From: Balaenoptera acutorostrata
Taxonomy: Eukaryota; Chordata; Mammalia; Artiodactyla; Balaenopteridae
DNA length: 64,000 nucleotides
Assembly: GCF_949987535.1 (NCBI RefSeq)
Contig: NC_080075.1
Coordinates: 3,348,001-3,412,000, forward strand
Direction of reading: 5' to 3'
The translations under genes were made by a program, and so were the position numbers. The notes under the pieces are model-generated. The model had not been told where the DNA came from, did no database searches, and saw only the letters and a program-made list of their open reading frames with translations. Position 1 is the stretch's first letter. Every line of letters begins with the position of its first letter. Of this stretch, positions 22,440 to 34,196 are shown piece after piece.

Positions 22440-24860
22440 CAGACCGTCTTTCCTGAGAGAGAGGTCATGGGATTCCCAGCCCCTGGGAACCTGACAGCGA
22501 ATTTCCCCAGGGGCCTGAAGCGGTGGCTAGGCTGTGACTCCCGGGCCGCATCCGGTCGTGCAGGAGCCGGGAGGGGACAGGGGCACTAAAGGACAAACCC
22601 GGCCACACGCGCTCTGAGTCTAAACCCACCCCCTGAGCACAAGTGGGCCTTCTGAGCTCTGTACAATGACAAGTCAGGTCCGTCCGGGTCACCTTCTGTG
22701 GTTGTTACTGAAATCAGATAAAGTAACAATTGTGAACGTGTTTTGTGAACTTGGAGAATTTTCTCCAACGTGAGGATCTATGTCATTTCACATATTATGC
22801 CTCAGTTTCTTTACGGGTAAAATGCGGAGGGTGATCCTGGTGTCCAGGGGTCCCCACGTTGGGTGTCATTCCTAAGCTGACCTGCATGTCATCATGCAGA
22901 CTCTCACTGGGACCCGGAAATGTTGTATGTTGCATCTAGAAAAACCTATTCCAGAGCAGAACCTTCGCGTTCAGCGCGGCGGAGGCGCGGTTTTCAGTTC
23001 CCGTGGTGGCGATGCTTCCACACACCAGGCCCTGCCAGCTCTCTCTGCCCTGTGCCCATGCCCGGCCCTTCCTCACTACATCTCCCCCCCACTGCGGGCA
23101 GGTGCGGATTGGGAAAGGGCCTGAACTTGGTCCTGGCAGTTCCCTTCCTCTCTGGCCCAGCCTTTGACGCGCCTCCCAGGAACCACGGGAGGGAAAGCAT
23201 CTCCTGCCGGTCGCAAGGGCTCAGCCTCCGCAGGAGAAGACACCTGGCTTCTGCACCCGACGGAAGGAGCGGTCGCAGGGATTGCTCCCAGCTCCAGAGG
23301 GAGGGGCGAGGAGGGAAGAGCATCAAGCGGAAGGCAGGCGGGGTCTACCCCGGCGGGGTCTTGTGTAACACACACACATCTGTTCCCAGAGCGCAATCTG
23401 TGCCCTGATTGCCTGGCCACGTGCGTGGTCTTTCCGGGAGACGCAGGTCCCCGAGCAGCGATCACACTGGACGTCAGACCTGAGCCTTCACTCCTGTTCC
23501 CAACAGCTATTTACTGAGTTCCTCTTGAGCCCGGCTGGGCGCCTGGGGGGCCGGGGGCGGGACTCTGGAAAGGCAGTGTGTCTCCTCGGCTAACGTCCTC
23601 GCGGGGCCGGAGACAGAACATACATCCACAGAGGGACAAACAGAACGCACATCCACAGAGCAACATCCCAACACCTGCGAACCGTGGGGAGAGGAGGAGA
23701 GGCCGTCCTTCCTCTGGACCCCAGCCCACCTCCTTGCGCCCCGTCCCCCGCCCCCTTCACGCTAATTGATGGCCTCATCCATGGCTCACTGGAGGCCCGC
23801 GGACTCTACCTGCAGCCTCGCCCACCACCCTTACACACCTGCCTGCGTTTGTGTCTCCTTCCTTTTTCTTCCCGTTTTGACAGCCAAGCTCCCCCAGGCG
23901 CCAGCTCCAGACGCTCCTCTTTCTAAGGGGCTCCGTCCACAGTGCCCCTCATCTCCCCCTCTACAGCCCATCACTCCCATAGCCATACAGACACACTACC
24001 TGCCTCACCCTAAAAAGTGACCAACTCCGACCTTACACCTCGCGCCAGTTTCGGTCCCACTTCTCTGCTCCTTCTCGGTCAAACTTCGTAAAGGTCTTGC
24101 CTTCACGCGGGCTGGCTGCATACAACGGCAGGACCCAGCGTAAAGTGAAATCCAGGGTGTGGGGAAGCCCCTGTCCTCAGCGCTGGTGGAAGAGACCTCG
24201 GGGTCGCAGCCTGGAGGCTGGGATGCCCTGCGCGCCCCGGATGCAGGTGGGCGAGATGCGCCCGCTGAGGTGCCCACACCCAGTGCTCCCTGGGGTGGAC
24301 GGCCGTCACCAGCCCTGTCCCGAGAAGCCGCAGGGCATGTGACTGACGCCCCACCTGCACGCCCTCGCCCAGGTCCCTCCGGTGGGATGGAGGCTGGCAG
24401 CCGTGGGGCGAAGGGCGGGTGGGGGAGGGGTGCGGTGGTGGTGTGTCCTGAAGGTCCCGACCTTGACACCAGACCCCGGCCCCCACCCCAGGGGAGGCTG
24501 GGGGAGGCCGGACTGCGCAGAGCCAGGCGCCAAACCTCTAGTGATGCTGGACCCTCGACTGTCTGTGTGTCCCAGCAGATACCACTTACCAAACCAAATT
24601 CAAAAATAAAGTTAATAATTTCAAGACGGTGACCACAGGGCTTTAATTCCTGGCGCGACTGCACTGGCCGCTTGCTGTGCTGCCTCACTTCCTCCTGCGG
24701 GGTCCTCTGCCCTCGCGGGGGGCTCCTGTTCCCCGCGTTCTTGTCAAGCTGCCAGATGCGGGGGCTGCTCATCCTCAGCCCCACCTCACTCAGCCTTCGG
24801 CCGGCTCAGCAGCCCTGGCAGCCCCAGACGCTCCCTCCTGGACGGAGGTTTTGAGACAGC
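22440..24860. other. GC-rich block, possible weak CpG island
   Basis: GC content rises abruptly for about 2.4 kb and CpG is locally frequent, most densely around 22963-23000 (ttcgcgttcagcgcggcgga) and 23230-23620. Overlapping frames stay open on both strands because stop codons are rare in GC-rich DNA; none has a recognisable domain. An AATAAA at 24605-24610 sits inside it but nothing links it to a transcript. It may be a CpG island or a GC-rich repeat I do not know. Confidence 0.4.
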
Positions 24861-24984
24861 CCCCCTCGCTCTTACCTTGCTCACCCTGGCTGCTCTGGGC
24901 AAACCCCAGCTCCCTGGGACCCCATCCTATCCATCCATCCATCCATCTATCTACGCAACATATATGTTTATAAAAATTTTTCGT

Positions 24985-25155
24985 ATTAAATTAGTTGGCC
25001 CACCGTACCCGCGGGTTCTTCATTCGGGGATTCAACCAACTCAGGATCTTGTATAATGTTTACAATCCACCCGCAGTTTGTTGAATCCGCGGATGCAGAA
25101 CTCGCGGATGCAGAACTCGCGAATGCAGAACTCGCGAATACTGCCGCTGGACTGT
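24985..25155 (+). repeat. MER2/Tigger-like DNA transposon fragment
   Basis: ttggcccaccgtacccgcgg, then attcggggattcaaccaac matches the terminal part of pogo-type (Tigger/MER2) elements. Inside it the 15-mer GCGGATGCAGAACTC is repeated in tandem three times (25091-25135), with a change to GCGAATG in the last copy. No transposase remains. Confidence 0.7.
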
Positions 25156-25320
25156 GTGTCGTGAACGAGGTGGAGTTTGGTATCTGCCGCCAGCCCTGGA
25201 ACCAATGCCCTGCAGCTATTGGCGGACAGATGTAGCTGTTTTGTGTGCTTGAGGGATGCTCTCACTATTTGGCATATACACTTTGAGAAAAAATAAGCTT
25301 TGAGAAGAATGGTATGAACT
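25156..25320. other. Single-copy DNA after the Tigger fragment
   Basis: ctgccgctggactgtgtgtc at 25141-25160 may be the last part of the transposon. The remainder shows nothing. Confidence 0.4.
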
Positions 25321-25323
25321 TTA

Positions 25324-25366
25324 TTCCTTCCTTCCTTCCTTCCTTCCTTCCTTCCTCCCTTCCTTC
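25324..25366. repeat. (TTCC)n microsatellite
   Basis: About ten TTCC units with one CTCC interruption. Confidence 0.95.
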
Positions 25367-27894
25367 AGTAAATATATACTGAGCAGGATACAGGATTCAG
25401 GATACAGGAATATGAGCTAGTCTTCACACTTAGGGAGCATAAAATCTGGTAAGAACACACAATACTTTAACGTAGCCACATGACTTTTTTGTCTTGAAAA
25501 TTTCAAATGTCAGAAGCAAATTTCTCTGCAAACTAAAAGACAGTTTCTGATGAGTGTTCAGGCGTTTTGTCTTGAATTCATATTATCAACTTGATGTCTC
25601 TGCTGTGTTAGGAGAGATAGTCATGAGACAGCTGAAAGGGATAATATTAAAATAGATTAGGTGATTGTATTCAGTGTCTATAAAAAGCTATCATCTAAAG
25701 GCCTAGAAAGTTTATTTCTATAACTACTAAAATGTAAATGGACATTCAAATGTGGCATTCATATTTTTAGCCAAACATGGCTTTTCTCACATATAAACAA
25801 ACAAGTAATCCAAGATTGTCAAAGAAGTTGTTAGAAGTATAAAATGACTAATTAAAATAAGAAATACCGGTCTTATTACCCCGCAGTGGTCTGGAACAGA
25901 ATTGAATGCTGTTTGATTTAGGAATTATAGCAATTCATATCTTAAGGGCTCTGGAGTCTTCATCAAACCATGGAAAATATGGTACATTAACTCTGGAGAC
26001 CATACAGAGAGATGCTAAGCTAAGGAACATTCTAACCAATGGGAATTCCTAGGGGGGAGCCAGCTCCTTTTCTGCATTCCATTTTCGATCTGCTTAGTTC
26101 TGCGTAACCTTTGTTCAACCCTCACCATTTTAGTCAAGTTCTTTTTCGGGATTGGGAGCAAATACTCATATTTTCCAGAGGTCATCTATTCAATAGGCAT
26201 ATTTCCTTGTTCCTCCCTATTGGATTTTTGAGGACCTGAAAATGAAAAGGTGATGAGAAACTTGCAAAACTGGACACAAGGGCAGTATAAGAAGCCCAAC
26301 CCCACCTGCGGGAGTAGAGAGGTCAAATTATAAATGTTAGAAAACAAAGCTGGGCTACGAGAAATACTTTGAGATCAACAACAACAAAAGGACAGTGTTT
26401 CTGCTTCAACCTAAAGATTTACACTGGGGTCTTGGAAGGGATTTCTCTCTGCTCGTCCCCACTCTAGAATGTGATGTTTTAAGGTCTAAGTGCAATTTTA
26501 AATAACCCGTCTTCCATTGATAAAGAGGTTCTGAAATTCTTTGGGTGGATTTGAATTAATGTGGGATGAAACTTTCTCGTAGTTATTCCATTATACTGGG
26601 CAAGACAAATTAAAAAAATAAAGACAAAGTTTAGCACGTATTTGCACAGTCAACACTCAGGACGGCTTCCTTCCTTCTCACCTGCTGCTTCCTTTTCTCT
26701 GTTGCTTCTTTTCCTCTGTGTTTTCCATTTCCCTCCCTCCGCTTCCCTCCCTCCTTCTCTCCCTCCCTCCCTCCTTTCCTTCCTTCCTTCCTTCTTTTAT
26801 ATTTATATTAATGGAGAAATATTTCACTTGTAATTTTTTTTTTTTTTGCCTTAAGAGAATTGTCATTCTGCCTCTTCTTTCTGAAACAAATCAGAATTTA
26901 GATATTTTTGGGTTAAATTGACCATTTCAAAAGTACATCATTACCTATTAGAAGTTTCCTCCTGGGCTGAAAATGTAGGCTTGTATTGCCAAGAGCAACT
27001 CCCCAAATCTCTAAAATTTGATATATTTATAGTTATACCGATGAGTAATCAGTAATAGATAACAATTTTGGAAAAATAGAAGAAAAAATTTATCTCTTAG
27101 AAAGACATTTAGAAACATTTCCCTTGAAGTCTGTGGGTAATAATTCCTAGAGGAAATGCTTCTTTCCTTGTATTCAACTTGCTTATCAAGTCAATTCAAT
27201 TTATCCAATTTTTATTGTGTCTACTCTGTGAAAAGAACAACGTGTTCAAATGAAATACTTTGGTATACCATTACAGGAAATGGTGCATGCCTTACTACTG
27301 ACAGTAACCTAGTGCCATTTAAAAAATATTAAACTCTGCAGTTGTAGAAGTGGTTCTTGTAGAGGGAGCGCTGGTATGTTTTTTATAGGGCACATGTGGT
27401 GTCACTGCAAGGAGCTTACGAAGGATGGCACTAGGACCCCTCCGTGGGCTGAAGGGTCATATAGTTCAATCTCTTAGTCTTTGCTACTTATGCCTAACCC
27501 TACCACACGATTTGCTCTCTAGCTATACAAACCATTCATTACTGGATAAACCCAGAAACGCAGAATCAATATACCTCAAGAGATAGCTGATCGCATTTGG
27601 TTAACACTACTCTGAGTTTTATCCGTGGAGAGGATTCTTGGAAATGTTATCTTTGATTTCAGATTTAGCAGGTAGCACATTGAAAAACTTACTTCACTTC
27701 TTCGATTTTTTCTTGATTGACTCACAGGTGAAGTTTTATAGTTTAAATTCTTGTGGTATTCGGAACTCTCTACAGATGTTAAAATTTTCCTTGCAGCCAG
27801 GATTCAGTCAGAAATCAAATATAAGCAGATATGTGTGATAGGAATGTAGCTGTGGAAAAGTTCAATTTGTAGGGTCCAGCTGCCTGTGCCTGTA
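25367..27894. other. AT-rich single-copy DNA with a pyrimidine tract
   Basis: No gene seen. A strong C/T tract at 26740-26795 (CCCT and TTCC units) is low-complexity and explains the serine-proline-rich frames there. Confidence 0.5.
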
Positions 27895-28075
27895 TCTTGG
27901 TTCTTTCACTCACCAGCTGGGCAATGCTGGGCAAGTTACTGACCCTCTCTGTGCTTCTGCAAGATGAGGTTGGTGATAGAGCTTACTCACAGAGTTAGGC
28001 GGATGAATATCTGGAAGGCATTTAAAGTCATTCCTGGGACATAGCTAGTGCTCAATAAATGTTTACTATAATTAT
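27895..28075 (+). repeat. MIR/L2-type remnant
   Basis: gctgggcaatgctgggcaag, then ttactgaccctctctgtgct, and at the end gctagtgctcaataaatgtt follow the MIR or L2 consensus in plus orientation. Confidence 0.75.
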
Positions 28076-31000
28076 ATTAAAGGGTAATATGTAATGTTTT
28101 CTACTATATGTTAAAAGGTATAGATAAATTTAAATCTTAATGAATATAGTCAAATTCAGTTTCACAGGCACACATCTTTTGAGAAGAGAATGTATTGCGT
28201 ATGGGGAAAATGACAGGGGCTGAATTCAGCATTACCAACTGCAAAGGAAATTTAAATATGGCCACTTAGCAGACAGCAACAGAGGGAGGGCAAGAGTCCT
28301 GTCTTGATTTCCACTATCTCACCAGAATTTTTTCTCACTGTGCAGATACTTGGTGACCCTCTGAGGTCCTGGATCTTGAAGGAATCTTTTCTCTCCTTAT
28401 TTTCAGTATCTAATTCTTCCATCAACTTTGCATCTCCTTCGGGGTCTAAAGTGGTCTCCGCCTCACTCCTTCTGGTTCCTTAGGGTCATTCCCTCTTTCT
28501 TACAGCCCTTTGCCACCGTCCCCCACCCCACGCTCTCCCCATGGGATGGAGCGATTAGCCCGTGGGGCTGCAGGTGCTTAGTCACGGAGCCTGGGGCCCA
28601 GCTGCCTTGCTTGTGAGGACTGTCCGTGCTTGAGCACCAATTCTTGCAACTAAGTCGATATCAAACTGTCTAGATGTAGGACACCACCACGTGGACAGCT
28701 GGACCTGAAGAAGCATTTAATCCCAGTTTTCTGAATTTTAACTCAGGGATTCCCATACTGTTTCTCACTAGCTCTCGCAGCTCTTTGGACTGAGCGTTGC
28801 CTGCGACTTGGCTCTTAGTTTTTGCCCTGTCACAAAATTATTTACCGGCAAACACGGGTACCTTAAGGCAACCACAGAAAAGTGAAGCAAACTCGAGGAT
28901 GGTGTATGGTTACAAATCCTAGTGAAACCTTGCTTGTCTTTCCAGAGCCTCTCCGTTAAATCCCTGCCCTGAAGTTAGCTATGTCTCTATCTGCGTCTAC
29001 AAGATTTGTAACTCGGTGAGGAAAAACCATTTTGTTCTTTATTTGATGAACTTCATAAAGGCTAGAATTCCCTCTCTTTACAATGTTTACATCTTTTAAA
29101 AAAATGTTTACATTCTGTATACAAGCCACTTTATATTAACAATTTCAATTCTGTAGTTAGCACGATATTAAAAATTATATTTTAATGGATTCTGCCCATC
29201 TGAAAAGACATACTGTTGGAGAGTGTTGACTGAAGGCCACTTTTGAGAACACCAAAGCCATAGGGTCAATGCCTACAGTTTTTACCGTTCTTTTCCCAAA
29301 GCTTAGAGAAAGGTTCAAAACCTCGTTTATGCTCAGTGGCACTCAATGCAATGACATGAATGTTGTACTGACAATAATTAGAATTCGATCCATTATAGGG
29401 ACAGAAGAAAGCCTTCCTGAGATGAATTTGGAAAGAGGATGAGGACACACAAATTTACCAAACGCAGCACCCCAAAACTCAAAGCGAACCTGCTCCCAGA
29501 AACCAGCTGCTGGTGGAAGTGTACAAATCTCCAAGTGGTAAACACATGTCCAGAATTTTCCATAAGCACTTTCTGAAAAAAAGTACTGTGAAAGCTTTGG
29601 TGCTCAAAGCATACCAAACCCAAACTCAAACACTAAAACTGGATCGATATTGTGAGAGTAAAACTATATGTTGAGGCATGAATACTCTGCCAGAAAAGCT
29701 GATTACAATGATATTAACAAAGGCGTGTATTTTTTCAAGATCTCTGTCTTCTGCCAATGTCACAGTCTGCAGGTGGGTGGGAGAAAGAATGGCAATTCTA
29801 CCAAGACTGGAAAGGAAGAAAACAATTTTATGGTAACTGTTTGGTAATTAGTTTACTAAAACCTGAATCGGAACATGTAGACACGAAGTACATTGAAAAG
29901 ATTTTTAGCTTTCGGGAAAGGAAATCCATTGCAATAAAAAAGTCGATAACAGTCTCTTCAATTGACAGCAAGAATTTCTTTCAGTTTTCTATGTGTGAAC
30001 AAAATCCCGTCACATCAAATTATCCAACTAGTTAATAAAAACAAATTCCCCGGAAACTGCACATTATTTAAGTCCTCCAAATTAGAGGCGGTCAGCTCAA
30101 TCTGTGATCGGGGGTCCCCGGGTGGGAACTATGGACCCGTCAGCCAGACTGGCTCTGCTGCAGGCTACCTGGATGACCCCAGGGAGGGTCAGCTTCAGTG
30201 ACTGCCTTCCTGAGCGGCCAGGGCTGTCCCTTCTCCCACACCACGAGGGTTAGAGCTTCTTTGAGCCTTCTCACGCCTCACCCACAAGCCCCAAGTTAGC
30301 CCAGTTCAAATGCTTCCCTGAGTTTCTAGATGTTCCTCTATCTCCTATGCCATTGGCCTGGAACCAGAGTTTTTCATCTACAATTTCCCCCTCAAAACAC
30401 AGAGGGGACAGGGCCCCTTGCTGGTTCTTGCTGGGGAAACCATTTACTTACCTCCTTACTTTGTACCGTACAGGGAAGCGACCAAAAATGTGTTTTCTGT
30501 TTATTGGTAACGGGTCCCGTTGGATTAAATGACTGAAGAATGCGTCTATTGCAGCTGAAAGAGGTATCATGTTTACAGTAACATTTTAAAGTTTGGTTAC
30601 TCTGGGAGCATCAGTTTACATGAGAGTAAATAGGTGATAATGAATACGATGAAGGATTCTGCGTTAAAGGTGTAGCTCTCTAGAAAATGTTGGTGTGTTT
30701 GAATAGCCTCCCCAGGAGCAGCTGCAGGTCGGTGGGACACAGCACTCAAGGTTGCATTTCTATATGCCTTAAAGAGTAGGGAACAAAAAATGCCCCATGA
30801 AATTTTCCCACGTGAAATCTTCATGAAGGTATTGGCAACAGGTTGCTTACGATCTGATTGCGGAGAAACCAGATTAGGAAGTAGCTGTGGGAAAATAAAA
30901 CTAGTATTTGCATTTAAGTAGTTTGCCAGAAATTCTGATTGAAGTCATAGTACTTAGGAGAGGAGGAGTCTGGGTCAATGGCACTTTCCATCCGGTGTCC

Positions 31001-32539
31001 TGGGACCCCTCTTGACGGGCTGCTGTCTGTCCTGTGCTGATCTAGGGCCCAGGGTCCACGGCATTTACTTCTGTCTCTTCTCGGTGACTGGTTATCCCCT
31101 AAAACACTGCAGGAGCGGCTCCCTTCTGCCTCTTGCTCACTGTCAGCCCACTTTGCATGTCTTGCTGTTCCCTCCCCAACCCTGGCCTGTCCTCTGGAAT
31201 CTCTAGGCTTCCCAGTGGGCAGAGCCTATACACTGGAAACACAATTTTCATCCTCCTGCAACTTCTTAGCGCAACTGGGCTCTTTCTCCAAAGACACTTT
31301 ATTTCCCATTCATTACCCTGTGGAGGTCATACCTTCCACACCCAAGAGCACAGGGGACATGTCAGAACCTGCCTGTCCTTTGTCTTCGTTTCCCTGGCAT
31401 CCCCAGCATAGGCTCTGAGATTCTTGGTCACTTCTGCCGCCCTGCCCCTTGGCTGCCACACCCCTTACCCAACGCATGCCCCTTGAGAGGCTCTTCTGTC
31501 ATGCGTCACAGTCTTTGTAGCCAAAAACACATGGCTGCCCAGCTGATGCTCTCACGAGCATCTTGTCAAGTCCAGCCAGACGACCCGTTTCCACCTCCCA
31601 GGCATGGCGCACACACCCCAGCTTTCCAGGCGTGGAAGCCTGGAATCAGATCATCCTCTCCAGTGGCTCTCTCGACTGCTTATAGCTAGCAGCTGCCTCA
31701 TCAGAGCGGCTGGACACAGCGCCCTCTTTTCTGGTACCCAATTCAGCATGGCCTTCTCCCTGTTCATTTATCCTTTGCCATCATTATTAATAACGATGAC
31801 ATTCCATCCTTTATTTACTCCTCATTGGCTCATACCGCGGCAGCTATTTCAGGTCTTTTACTCTCCTTAACTCCAATTTTCACCCTGGCTCAACTTCACT
31901 GAGCAGCTTACTTACCTTCTATTAAGAAGATGGAAAACACCTAGAAAGATCTCTTTTTGTATTTTTACCCATCCTTTAACGTATCGCTGGGTCAACGCTT
32001 CTCTCCTGCTTCAGAAGACGCCATATTAAACACAAAAGTGCCAACCTATATAGAAGACAAAACAGGTGGTTCGTTTTCAAAATCTAAATAATTAATCAAA
32101 TGATTAAAACTGTCTTCAGCTTTTAACAAATAAAAAATACCCAGTTCATTTCAGTAGGAATATGATAGTGTAATTTCAATCATTATGCCAATTACTGTCC
32201 TTCTGCACAGCATTAAAAGCATTTTAAAATCTGGTTACAAAAGTAAAATGTTTATTGAGAAAATGTGGACAAATACAAAAATAATAAGGGGGGAAATAAT
32301 CCATAGAACACAGGGTGGTGAGTGTTATGTAGGACCTAGATTGTCTAGGATTAAACACTGGCTGCTTATTAGCGGAATGATTTTACACAATTGAATCTCT
32401 ATTTGCTAGTTTCATCGTTGTTGAAATAAAAGTCAAAATAGCATCCCTTCTGTGAATTATTTCGATGACAAAATGAAATAATTCATTCAGTTTTATCACA
32501 TTCCCTGGCACTTAGGAAACCTCAAGCAATGTTGTTTTT
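28076..32539. other. Single-copy DNA, no gene seen
   Basis: About 4.5 kb with no recognisable repeat or gene. The stretch 31000-31880 is C/T-rich on the plus strand and gives several overlapping open frames, none with a domain. Confidence 0.45.
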
Positions 32540-33000
32540 ATGCTTTCTTCCAATTTTTACATGTGCATATTACATACCATATACATATGTAAGTATTTAC
32601 AAAACCGAGGTCACATTGCAGCGAACGTGCTATGGCCTGCTTTTTCACTCAGCATTGTCTTGTCAGCATTTTCCTGAGCTATTTCGTATTCTTTGAACAT
32701 GTGTTTTTTTAATGGTGGAATAGCATTCTATTCCATGGATTTACTATAATTTACTTAATCTCTATTGTTGGTTAATTAGGCAATGACGATCTTTTGCTAT
32801 TATAAATAGCATCGCAGTGAACATCCTTGTATATAATTCTTTGTTTCTCTGATAATTTCCTTGGGATAAATTCCAAGAAGTGTAATTATTAGGTCAAAGG
32901 ATCAGAACATTTGAAAAAATCTTGATCCCTGTGCCAATCTGAGCTCCAGGAAGTTTGTCCTAATTTATATTCTCTGCATCAAGAAGGAGGAGTTTTTATT
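32540..33000 (-). mobile_element. Old L1M ORF2 end, minus strand
   Basis: The reverse complement of the L1 ORF2 C-terminal region: atagcattctattccatgga, ttttgctattataaatagc, gcagtgaacatccttgtata and gataaattccaagaagtgta are conserved landmarks. The frame is broken. Confidence 0.8.
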
Positions 33001-33521
33001 TCATCACACCTGGACTGTTGATGAGTAATGCACAGAATCTCATTTTGGAGGCTGCTAGCCTCTTAGTAACAGGAGACCCGACAGCACCTTCCATTTGTCA
33101 GGTTTGGTTCTAGGAGTGAGTTTTGGGTGATGTTAGGAGAATAGACCTTCAGGACAGGTTTCATTTAGGCAATTACTCCAGAGTACTAAAATGAACTTGA
33201 AAGTCTTTAATATATAAGTACGGAAAATTAAATGCAGCTCTCAACAATCATTTTACAGACAAACATTATTCTTATTTTTAAAATGTTTATAAAACGAATA
33301 CTGTTTATTTGGTGATTAATCTGCACTGCTTCACCCCAGCAGTTTCACCTTCGCTGTCACTTGCAGGATGACAGTGTGTCCCCAGGAACTAGGGAGCCAT
33401 GGTTTCTCCCACACGGAGACCCCCTTTTAACGTCTCTCATGCTTGGGCACCAACTCTGGGCCCATGCCATTGGCTTTGCTTAAGAATTTGCTCTTGACAT
33501 TTAAATAGGAATCAAAAGGAA

Positions 33522-33525
<4 letters not shown>
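33001..33525. other. Single-copy DNA
   Basis: Nothing recognised. Confidence 0.45.

Positions 33526-33552
<27 letters not shown>
33526..33552. repeat. Poly(T) run of 27
   Basis: An uninterrupted T homopolymer. It could be the tail of a minus-strand retroposon, but I see no AATAAA complement close by on the right and no duplication. Confidence 0.9.
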
Positions 33553-33557
<5 letters not shown>

Positions 33558-33985
33558 TACACTACTTCCCAAGAATCCATGGTGGAGAAAAAAGCTGATA
33601 ATAGGATTAGATGGGATAACTGAATCCAGGAAAGCTGTCCCCATTAGAAGATACTGGACTTGCTGCTTCCAGATACCCTGATATTTTTGAGTCCCTTGAC
33701 CACCTGCTTTTTAACTGATAAGGCTAATATGAAAAGTTATATCCACCACTGCGATGGTGCATTTTATATGAATATGTATAAATTGTGTGTGTGTGTTTCA
33801 GCCAGGGTTTTTGTTTGTTTGTTTGAAAGAGTGCATACTGTTTTTTTTTTTTTCAAAGTTAATGGTTGATGTATATTTTTTAACGCTATTCAACAAATAT
33901 TCTAAAGCTGAGGAAAGGGAAAATCTTTCCTTTCCCAGTGCCTGGTACACAGTAGACACAGGCAAATGTATGTTAAATTATTGTT
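33553..33985. other. Single-copy DNA with small T and TG runs
   Basis: No gene. Short (GT)n at 33784-33798, a TTTG-repeat at 33810-33824 and a T-run at 33841-33853. ccagtgcctggtacacagta at 33936-33955 hints at an L2-type remnant. Confidence 0.45.
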
Positions 33986-34196
33986 AAAATTTTCATTAGA
34001 GTTGACTTACAATGTTGTGTTAGTTTCAGGTGTACAGCAGAGTGACATCAGTTATACATAAACATAAATCCATTCTTTTTCAGATTCTTTTCCCATATAG
34101 AGAATATTGAGTGGAGTTCCCTGTGCTGTACAATAGGTCCTTGTTAGTTATCTATCTTGTACATAGTACTGTGTGTATGTTAATCCCAATCTCCTA
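33986..34196 (-). mobile_element. Short L1 3' UTR fragment, minus strand
   Basis: The reverse complement shows gattgggattaacatacac, then the gtacagcacagggaactc block, then tctgctgtacacctgaaact and the 3' end. Its 5' break (right end, about 34196) again lies at the GGGATT motif. It is diverged. Confidence 0.85.

Noticed and set aside
24005..24784. 259-codon open frame on the minus strand
   Set aside because: It lies in GC-rich DNA with overlapping open frames in several phases, is proline/serine/glycine-rich without domains, and ends arbitrarily.
33526..33552. Second retrocopy tail (27 T's)
   Set aside because: No AATAAA complement lies near the run on its right side and no target duplication is visible.
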